Assembly (NCBI GenBank): GCA_002083565.1
Contig: MSXM01000023.1
Span: 1 to 15,126, forward strand
Origin: Nitrospira sp. ST-bin4
Lineage (GTDB): Bacteria; Nitrospirota; Nitrospiria; Nitrospirales; Nitrospiraceae
DNA length: 15,126 nt
Direction: 5' to 3'
Shown here: piece after piece, positions 1 to 3,668 of the stretch
Position numbering within the stretch: position 1 is the stretch's first letter
Layout of the letters: the number at the start of each line of letters is the position of its first letter
Program-made: the position numbers and the translations under genes
Notes under the pieces: generated by a model
Told to the model about the DNA's origin: nothing
Databases searched by the model: none
Seen by the model: the letters and a program-made list of their open reading frames with translations, nothing else

Positions 1-22
1 CGTCACGGAAATTCTGGCGTAA
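1..22 (+). CDS. tuf: Elongation factor Tu, 3' end only (partial)
   Basis: Only the last six codons and the stop are present: reading from base 2 gives V-T-E-I-L-A and then TAA at 20-22. This matches the usual C-terminal ending of EF-Tu, where a Gly-Val-Val-Thr stretch is followed by a short hydrophobic tail. EF-Tu is the GTPase that delivers aminoacyl-tRNA to the ribosomal A site. The call rests on the short tail plus context: tuf commonly precedes rpmG, tRNA-Trp, secE and nusG, and a second tuf starts at the other end of the window. Six residues alone would not prove it. Confidence 0.7.
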
Positions 23-24
23 AA

Positions 25-56
25 GCTGACACGCTGACAGGAAGTCAGGCTGACAC
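25..56 (+). repeat. Short tandem octamer repeat after tuf stop
   Basis: Four consecutive 8-base units follow the tuf stop. Units 1, 2 and 4 begin GCTGACA (25, 33 and 49) and unit 3 (41-48) is degenerate. The inverse motif TGTCAGC occurs at 88-94, so units 1 or 2 could pair with the sequence just ahead of rpmG. No gene is visible between 23 and 113. Confidence 0.6.
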
Positions 57-80
57 GAAGGTTGCCGGAGTCGTCAGCGT

Positions 81-98
81 ACAAGCCTGTCAGCTTGT
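81..98 (+). promoter_or_regulatory. Small hairpin upstream of rpmG RBS
   Basis: ACAAGC (81-86) is the inverse complement of GCTTGT (93-98), giving a 6-bp stem with a 6-base loop three bases ahead of the GAGGAG ribosome binding site (102-107). CCTGTCAGC at 86-94 can alternatively pair with GCTGACAGG at 33-41, so two folds are mutually exclusive. A regulatory role is inference only. Confidence 0.35.
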
Positions 99-113
99 AT
101 CGAGGAGAAAGAG

Positions 114-263
114 ATGCGAGAAATTATCGATTTGGCCTGTCCGACCTGTAAACAGCGGAATTATTCGACGAATAAAAATAAGAAGAATGATCCGGATCGG
201 TTGGAGCGAAACAAGTTCTGCAAGTTCTGCCGGAAGCACACGCCTCATAAAGAGGTGAAGTAA
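114..263 (+). CDS. rpmG: 50S ribosomal protein L33, zinc-binding form
   Basis: The product has 49 residues, the usual size of bacterial L33, a small protein of the large subunit near the E site. Two CxxC pairs (C9/C12 and C36/C39) form the zinc ribbon that defines the 'C+' type of L33, so this copy should bind Zn. The start is ATG 114, with GAGGAG at 102-107 six bases upstream. The middle is Lys/Asn/Arg-rich, as expected for rRNA contact. It sits between a tuf tail and tRNA-Trp, the common order ahead of secE-nusG. A cysteine-free, zinc-independent paralogue could exist elsewhere in the genome but is not seen here. Confidence 0.95.
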   Translation: MREIIDLACPTCKQRNYSTNKNKKNDPDRLERNKFCKFCRKHTPHKEVK

Positions 264-271
264 GGTGGGCG

Positions 272-316
272 GTAAGGAGTGAGTGGTTCACCGATCGGCT
301 GGCATTCACACCTTAC
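272..316 (+). promoter_or_regulatory. Long hairpin between rpmG and tRNA-Trp
   Basis: Bases 272-285 pair with 303-316 over 14 positions with one A/A mismatch (278/310) and one G-T pair. The 17-base loop holds the 8-base palindrome CCGATCGG (291-298). No T-run follows, so it does not look like a standard intrinsic terminator. It starts nine bases after the rpmG stop and ends 15 bases before the tRNA. This suits an RNA processing or 3'-end stabilising element that separates mRNA from tRNA, but that role is inferred. Confidence 0.55.
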
Positions 317-331
317 GGTTCACGTCCAAGT

Positions 332-406
332 AGGGGCATGGTGTCAATGGCAGCACATCGGTCTCCAAAACCGAGAGTCTAGGTTCAAATCCTAGTGCCC
401 CTGCCA
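332..406 (+). tRNA. trnW: tRNA-Trp, anticodon CCA
   Basis: A full cloverleaf can be drawn. The acceptor stem 332-338 pairs perfectly with 396-402. The D stem is 341-344/353-356 with a GG-containing loop. The anticodon stem is 358-362/370-374 with a 7-base loop carrying CCA at 365-367. The variable region is four bases (375-378). The T stem is 379-383/391-395 with the TTCAAAT loop. The discriminator is G403, as expected for tRNA-Trp, and the 3' CCA (404-406) is encoded in the DNA. It decodes UGG. Placement directly upstream of secE-nusG is common in bacteria and suggests excision from a longer transcript. Confidence 0.97.
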
Positions 407-422
407 TGCAGAGTGTGATTGA

Positions 423-467
423 CCCGGAATGCCGAGGATGGGCGTGACGGGGTCAGCCCATTCCGGG
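423..467 (+). promoter_or_regulatory. Compound hairpin between tRNA-Trp and secE
   Basis: CCCGGAATG (423-431) is the exact inverse complement of CATTCCGGG (459-467). Inside it, GGGC/GCCC and TGAC (445-448)/GTCA (452-455) extend the helix to a GGG loop. An alternative fold pairs 436-443 with 456-463 and uses the same inner helix. No T-run follows. It lies 17 bases after the tRNA CCA end, where a processing cut is needed to release the tRNA from the secE-nusG message. Function is inferred. Confidence 0.5.
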
Positions 468-534
468 GCGATGTGGTGTGAAGGGTTCGCTTGGCTGTCA
501 GCCGGCGCGGCAGAGATAGAAAACGGAGTGACCG

Positions 535-729
535 ATGTTCAAGCGTATGACTGATTCGATCCGGCTGTTTATGACGGATGTTCGGGCTGAGTTGAAGAAG
601 GTATCGTTCCCGACCCGTCCGGAAACCATTGGTTCTACAACGGTCGTGATCGTGTTTTGTGTGTTGATGTCCCTCTATCTGTCGGCTGTCGATTCAATTC
701 TTTCATGGCTGGTCGGCAAATTGATTTGA
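535..729 (+). CDS. secE: Preprotein translocase subunit SecE
   Basis: The product has 64 residues with one membrane span, the short single-TM form of SecE typical of most bacteria (E. coli has three). SecE clamps the SecY channel of the general secretion translocon in the inner membrane. Residues 14-31 contain the conserved amphipathic region, with the V-R-A-E-L-K-K-V pattern followed by P-T-R-P-E-T. The hydrophobic span is about 33-53. ATG 535 is chosen because GGAG at 525-528 lies six bases upstream; the next in-frame ATG (547) is too far from it. Pairing with nusG 65 bases downstream is the classic secE-nusG arrangement. Confidence 0.95.
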   Translation: MFKRMTDSIRLFMTDVRAELKKVSFPTRPETIGSTTVVIVFCVLMSLYLSAVDSILSWLVGKLI

Positions 730-794
730 GAGATGAGTAGAACGGTCAAGGAATCGTCGAACGTGGCTGGGGCCTATAGACCGAAGGGTGGGGC

Positions 795-1331
795 ATGACG
801 AAGAACTGGTACGTCATTCATACGTATGCGGGGTTTGAGGGGCGGGTCAAGACCAGCTTGGTGGAACGCGCCAATCAGATGGGCTTGGTCGAAAAACTTG
901 GACAGGTGCTCGTACCGACGGAGGACGTGATCGAAATCAAGGACGGGAAGCGGCGGACATCCCGGCGCAAGTTTTTCCCCGGCTATGTGTTGATTGAGCT
1001 GGAATCACCTGTTGGCGATGAGACCCTGCAGATGATCAAGGAGACCCCGAAGGTGACCGGGTTCGTAGGGGGCGGGACGGTACCGATGCCCTTGACTCCT
1101 GAAGAGGTTGAATCTTTGCTCAAGCAAGTTGATGCCGGCCAGGCCGAACCGCGCGAGCAGGTGAAGTTCATCAAGGGCGACAATGTTCGAATCATCGACG
1201 GTCCGTTCCTGGGATTCAATGGCCTGGTTGATGAGGTCGATCAAGATCATAGTCGATTGAAGCTCATGGTGAGCATTTTCGGCCGATCGACGCCGGTGGA
1301 ATTGGGGTTTTTACAGGTTGAACGGATTTAA
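795..1331 (+). CDS. nusG: Transcription termination/antitermination factor NusG
   Basis: The product is 178 residues, the normal size. The NGN domain (about 3-100) opens with N-W-Y-V-I-H-T-Y-A-G-F-E and contains the F-F-P-G-Y-V-L motif (60-66) that contacts the beta' clamp helices. A KOW domain follows at about 125-155 (K-G-D-N-V-R-I-I-D-G-P-F). NusG binds elongating RNA polymerase, suppresses pausing, and links it to Rho or to the leading ribosome. The start is ATG 795 with a GAAGGGTGG purine tract just upstream. Its partners beta and beta' are encoded downstream in the same window. No inserted domain is seen between NGN and KOW. Confidence 0.96.
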   Translation: MTKNWYVIHTYAGFEGRVKTSLVERANQMGLVEKLGQVLVPTEDVIEIKDGKRRTSRRKFFPGYVLIELESPVGDETLQMIKETPKVTGFVGGGTVPMPLTPEEVESLLKQVDAGQAEPREQVKFIKGDNVRIIDGPFLGFNGLVDEVDQDHSRLKLMVSIFGRSTPVELGFLQVERI

Positions 1332-1366
1332 ACAGTGCTGAGCGATGAGTGCTGAGTGCTGAGGTA
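1332..1366 (+). repeat. Tandem heptamer repeat in nusG-rplK spacer
   Basis: A 7-base period fills almost the whole spacer. Units beginning TGA start at 1339, 1346, 1353 and 1360, with the two middle ones identical (TGAGTGC). The end of the last unit merges with the rplK ribosome binding site TAAGGAG (1365-1371). Because the period is 7, the TGA triplets fall in all three reading frames. Confidence 0.75.
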
Positions 1367-1376
1367 AGGAGCAGAT

Positions 1377-1802
1377 ATGGCGAAGGAAGTATCCGCACAA
1401 ATCAAGCTGCAGATTCCGGCAGGGAAGGCCAATCCGGCCCCTCCCGTTGGCCCCTCGCTTGGCCAGCACGGGGTCAATATCATGGAGTTTTGCAAGCAGT
1501 TTAATGCCAAGACGCAGAAGGAAGGCGACAGCATTATTCCGGTCATTATCACGGTGTATAAGGATCGGACCTTTACCTTTATCATGAAGACACCGCCGGC
1601 TTCTGACCTTCTGAAGAAGGCGGCCGGGATTATTAAAGGATCCGGCGTGCCACAGAAAGACAAGGTCGGGAAGATCACGAGAGCGCAGTTGAACGAGATC
1701 GCGCAGAAAAAAATAGCCGATCTGAATGCAGCCGATGTGGCCGGAGCCGCCAAGATTATCGAAGGCACCGCTCGCAGCATGGGCATCGTTATTCAAGGGT
1801 AG
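1377..1802 (+). CDS. rplK: 50S ribosomal protein L11
   Basis: The product is 141 residues, typical for L11. The N-terminal domain (1-70) contains the proline-rich region around 19-28 and G-V-N-I-M-E-F-C-K (32-40). In other bacteria this proline-rich segment is part of the thiostrepton/EF-G contact site, and its prolines are intact. The C-terminal domain (about 73-141) binds 23S rRNA and ends with the family signature R-S-M-G-I. L11 forms the base of the GTPase-associated centre with L10/L12 and is needed for RelA sensing of uncharged tRNA. The start ATG 1377 has TAAGGAG at 1365-1371, five bases upstream. rplA follows after 25 bases, so the two are almost certainly cotranscribed. Confidence 0.97.
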   Translation: MAKEVSAQIKLQIPAGKANPAPPVGPSLGQHGVNIMEFCKQFNAKTQKEGDSIIPVIITVYKDRTFTFIMKTPPASDLLKKAAGIIKGSGVPQKDKVGKITRAQLNEIAQKKIADLNAADVAGAAKIIEGTARSMGIVIQG

Positions 1803-1827
1803 GATCGAGAGAGAAGGAGTTGTCGTC

Positions 1828-2520
1828 ATGGGAAAGAAGATGAAGGCCGCAGCGGAGAAAATCGAGCCGCGCGCCTATGGGTTGCGGGAGGCGGTTGAGG
1901 CCGTGAAGACGTCGGCTTATGCGAAGTTCGATGAATCAGTCGATCTTGCGCTTCGGTTGGGGATTGACCCCAAACGGTCCGATCAAATGGTCCGCGGGAC
2001 TGCATCGCTTCCGCACGGCACCGGCAAAAAGGTGCGGGTCCTGGTCTTTGCCAAAGGTGACAAGGAGCAGGAGGCAAGGCAGGCTGGAGCCGATTATGTG
2101 GGGGCGGATGATTTGATGGAGAAGATCAAGGGGGGGTGGATGGAGTTCGATTGCGCCATCGCGACTCCGGATCTGATGGCGTCGGTCGGTAAGCTTGGTA
2201 AACAGCTTGGTCCGCGCGGGCTCATGCCGAATCCAAAGACCGGCACCGTGACCTTTGAAGTGGGCAAAGCCGTCTCGGACATTCGGAAGGGACGGGTTGA
2301 GTATAAGGTTGAAAAAGCGGGCATTGTACAAGTGCCTATCGGGAAAGTGTCGTTCGATGCCGCCAAGTTGTATGACAACGCGTCGGCTATCATCGAGTCG
2401 GTCATCAAGGCCAAGCCGGCCTCGTGCAAGGGGCGATATCTCAAGAGCGCTGTGGTTTCCAGCACGATGGGACCCGGCGTGATGCTGGATGCGGTCGCTT
2501 TGATGAAGCAGTGGTCGTGA
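1828..2520 (+). CDS. rplA: 50S ribosomal protein L1
   Basis: The product is 230 residues, close to the usual 225-235. Residues 110-140 carry the L1 signature region (I-A-T-P-D-L, then G-K-L-G-K-Q-L-G-P-R-G and M-P-N-P-K-T-G-T). L1 binds helices 76-78 of 23S rRNA at the mobile stalk by the E site. In E. coli it also represses its own rplK-rplA message; no clear L1-binding mimic could be identified here. The frame is open upstream to 1726, but that part overlaps rplK and lacks a ribosome binding site. ATG 1828 has GAAGGAG at 1813-1819 eight bases before it. ATG 1840 is a less likely alternative. Confidence 0.96.
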   Translation: MGKKMKAAAEKIEPRAYGLREAVEAVKTSAYAKFDESVDLALRLGIDPKRSDQMVRGTASLPHGTGKKVRVLVFAKGDKEQEARQAGADYVGADDLMEKIKGGWMEFDCAIATPDLMASVGKLGKQLGPRGLMPNPKTGTVTFEVGKAVSDIRKGRVEYKVEKAGIVQVPIGKVSFDAAKLYDNASAIIESVIKAKPASCKGRYLKSAVVSSTMGPGVMLDAVALMKQWS

Positions 2521-2528
2521 AGAGGGAT

Positions 2529-2591
2529 GGTCGCTCGTCATTCGTCATCGAGGGGGCATTGCTCAGCCAATGACCGTTGACGAATGACTCT
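2529..2591 (+). repeat. Inverted heptad repeats forming a hairpin before rplJ
   Basis: GTCATTCGTCA (2537-2547) is the exact inverse complement of TGACGAATGAC (2578-2588). Between them a small helix, CATTG (2557-2561)/CAATG (2568-2572), closes a six-base loop. Each arm is built of 7-base units: left units at 2529, 2536 and 2543 with a core GTC, right units at 2571, 2578 and 2585 all beginning TGAC. This fills the rplA-rplJ spacer, where E. coli has the L10-L12 autoregulatory leader. I cannot show that it binds L10. Confidence 0.65.
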
Positions 2592-2611
2592 TTGTTTGGA
2601 AGGGGAAGGCA

Positions 2612-3547
2612 ATGAAGAAGGAAGAAAAAGCTACGGCGGTTGCGGAATTGACCGAAAGGTTCGGTCGTGCGCGGCTGGCCATTCTGACGGAATGTGTCGG
2701 ACTTCCGGTCAATCATGTGACGGAGCTGCGTAAGCAGCTTCGTGGCGCCAAAGCGGAGTATCGGGTCGTGAAGAACACGCTCGCGGCTCGCGCGGTCGAG
2801 GGAACGACTCTGGCCGGTCTCGCGGCGTATCTCAAGGGGCCCACGGGCATCGTCATCGGGTATGACGATCCGGTATTGCCGACGAAGGTATTGCGGGACT
2901 TCATCCTTGCAGAGAAGCGCGAAGAGAAAATCCGGATGACGGTCGGCGTGCTGGAAGGAAAAGTTGTCAAGCCGGCAGATCTGGCGGCTGTCGCCAAGTT
3001 GCCGAAGAAGGAAGTGCTGATTGCCATGTTGCTTTCGGCCATGCAGGGGCCGATCCGCGGCGTGGTGTATACGCTCAGCGCGGTGTTGTCAAAATTTGTG
3101 AGAGTCATTGCAGCCATTCAGGATCAAAAGAAAGGGGAGGGAGACATGTCAGCAACTACAACGAAACTGTCGCAGGAAGAATTGATCAAGGCTATCGAGG
3201 GCATGAGCGTGCTCGATTTGGCTGAGCTTGTGAAGGGTTTGGAAACCCGCTTCGGGGTTACGGCTGCCGCGCCGGTTGCGGTCGCCGCGGGTCCCGCTGC
3301 AGGTGGAGGCGCCGCAGCGCCTGCCGAGGAAAAGACTGCGTTCGATGTCATTCTTGCGTCTGCGCCGGCCGACAAGAAAATTCAGATCATCAAGGTTGTG
3401 CGGGAATTGACCAGTCTTGGGCTGAAGGAAGCGAAAGATTTGGTGGAAGGCGCGCCAAAGCCGGTGAAGACCGGCGTGGCGAAGGAAGAAGCTGATACCA
3501 TGAAGAAGAAACTCGAAGAAGGCGGCGCCAAGGTCGAAATTAAGTAA
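2612..3547 (+). CDS. rplJ: Ribosomal protein L10, reading in frame into L12 (L10-L12 fusion ORF)
   Basis: The single ORF has 311 codons. Residues 1-173 are a complete L10: N-terminal rRNA-binding domain (K-N-T-L-A-A-R at 54-60, G-P-T-G-I at 76-80), then the C-terminal helix that anchors L12 dimers (about 134-173, including M-Q-G-P-I-R-G). L10 normally stops here (family length about 165-178). Instead the frame continues through K-G-E-G-D, which is the translated rplL ribosome binding site, into a full L12 at residue 179. No stop occurs in any forward frame between the L10 C-terminus and the L12 ATG, so a simple indel error would not restore one; a single C-to-T change at CAA (3125-3127) would. 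The start ATG 2612 has a GGAAGGGGAAGG tract just upstream. Whether the fusion protein is made is unknown. Confidence 0.85.
   Translation: MKKEEKATAVAELTERFGRARLAILTECVGLPVNHVTELRKQLRGAKAEYRVVKNTLAARAVEGTTLAGLAAYLKGPTGIVIGYDDPVLPTKVLRDFILAEKREEKIRMTVGVLEGKVVKPADLAAVAKLPKKEVLIAMLLSAMQGPIRGVVYTLSAVLSKFVRVIAAIQDQKKGEGDMSATTTKLSQEELIKAIEGMSVLDLAELVKGLETRFGVTAAAPVAVAAGPAAGGGAAAPAEEKTAFDVILASAPADKKIQIIKVVRELTSLGLKEAKDLVEGAPKPVKTGVAKEEADTMKKKLEEGGAKVEIK
3132..3143 (+). promoter_or_regulatory. Internal ribosome binding site for rplL
   Basis: The purine run AAGGGGAGGGAG ends two bases before ATG 3146, and its GGGGAGG core is about five bases away, a near-ideal Shine-Dalgarno. It lies inside the continuous L10-L12 frame and is translated as K-G-E-G there. 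Its strength argues that free L12 is still made by internal initiation, as L12's multiple copies per ribosome would require. Confidence 0.8.
3146..3547 (+). CDS. rplL: 50S ribosomal protein L7/L12
   Basis: From the internal ATG the product has 133 residues, slightly longer than the common 120-128. The N-terminal dimerisation domain (about 1-36, S-Q-E-E-L-I-K-A-I through G-L-E-T-R-F-G-V) binds the L10 C-terminal helix. The hinge (38-60) is Ala/Gly/Pro-rich and long. The C-terminal factor-binding domain (about 62-133) has the conserved L-G-L-K-E-A-K-D-L-V-E motif (91-101) that recruits EF-G, EF-Tu and IF2. It occurs in several copies per ribosome. It shares frame and stop codon with the upstream L10 reading frame, so this CDS is nested inside the fusion ORF. 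The internal start is supported by a strong ribosome binding site at 3132-3143. Confidence 0.93.
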   Translation: MSATTTKLSQEELIKAIEGMSVLDLAELVKGLETRFGVTAAAPVAVAAGPAAGGGAAAPAEEKTAFDVILASAPADKKIQIIKVVRELTSLGLKEAKDLVEGAPKPVKTGVAKEEADTMKKKLEEGGAKVEIK

Positions 3548-3555
3548 TACGCGAA

Positions 3556-3583
3556 CGCCATTCGCCAGTTGCCAGTGATCAAT
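3556..3583 (+). repeat. Heptad repeats left of the rplL-rpoB hairpin
   Basis: Seven-base units start at 3556 (CGCCATT), 3563, 3570 and 3577. The first three share the core GCCA. In inverse orientation they resemble the TGAC-type units seen right of the hairpin and in the rplA-rplJ spacer. Confidence 0.5.
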
Positions 3584-3615
3584 CAGGTGGAGCCGCATGG
3601 CTGCGGCTTCACCTG
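3584..3615 (+). promoter_or_regulatory. Strong hairpin between rplL and rpoB
   Basis: A 14-bp uninterrupted stem (3584-3597 with 3602-3615, one G-T pair) closes a four-base TGGC loop. The upper part is AGCCGCA/TGCGGCT. No T-run follows; the next bases begin TGATC. In E. coli the same boundary holds a partial terminator and an RNase III site that set ribosomal protein output above RNA polymerase output. This helix occupies the same position and could serve as a processing or attenuation site, but it is not a canonical intrinsic terminator. Confidence 0.7.
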
Positions 3616-3643
3616 TGATCTCTGACCATTGACATCTGTTCAC
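3616..3643 (+). repeat. TGA-led heptad repeats right of the rplL-rpoB hairpin
   Basis: Units start at 3616, 3623, 3630 and 3637. The first three begin TGA (two of them TGAC) and the fourth begins TG. The three TGA triplets fall in three different reading frames. The rpoB ribosome binding site GGAGGAG (3657-3663) follows. Confidence 0.6.
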
Positions 3644-3668
3644 CGCCAACCAACGTGGAGGAGCGGGC

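Noticed and set aside
124..309. 61-codon minus-strand frame over rpmG
   Set aside because: It is antisense to a complete L33 with two CxxC pairs, has no recognisable domain, and lies partly over the rpmG-tRNA hairpin.
419..447. TTGACC at 419-424 as a -35 box for secE
   Set aside because: The expected -10 position is GC-rich with no TATAAT-like hexamer, and the segment is part of the hairpin at 423-467.
25..1366. Short repeats in the spacers as a CRISPR array
   Set aside because: Units are only 7-8 bases, directly adjacent with no unique spacers, and no cas genes are present.
1726..1827. Extended N-terminus for L1 beginning inside rplK
   Set aside because: The extension overlaps rplK, has no ribosome binding site, and would make L1 34 residues longer than its family. 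ATG 1828 has GAAGGAG upstream.
3629..3657. TTGACA at 3629-3634 as a -35 box for an rpoB promoter
   Set aside because: No acceptable -10 hexamer lies 16-18 bases downstream, and the hexamer is explained by the TGAC heptad repeat.
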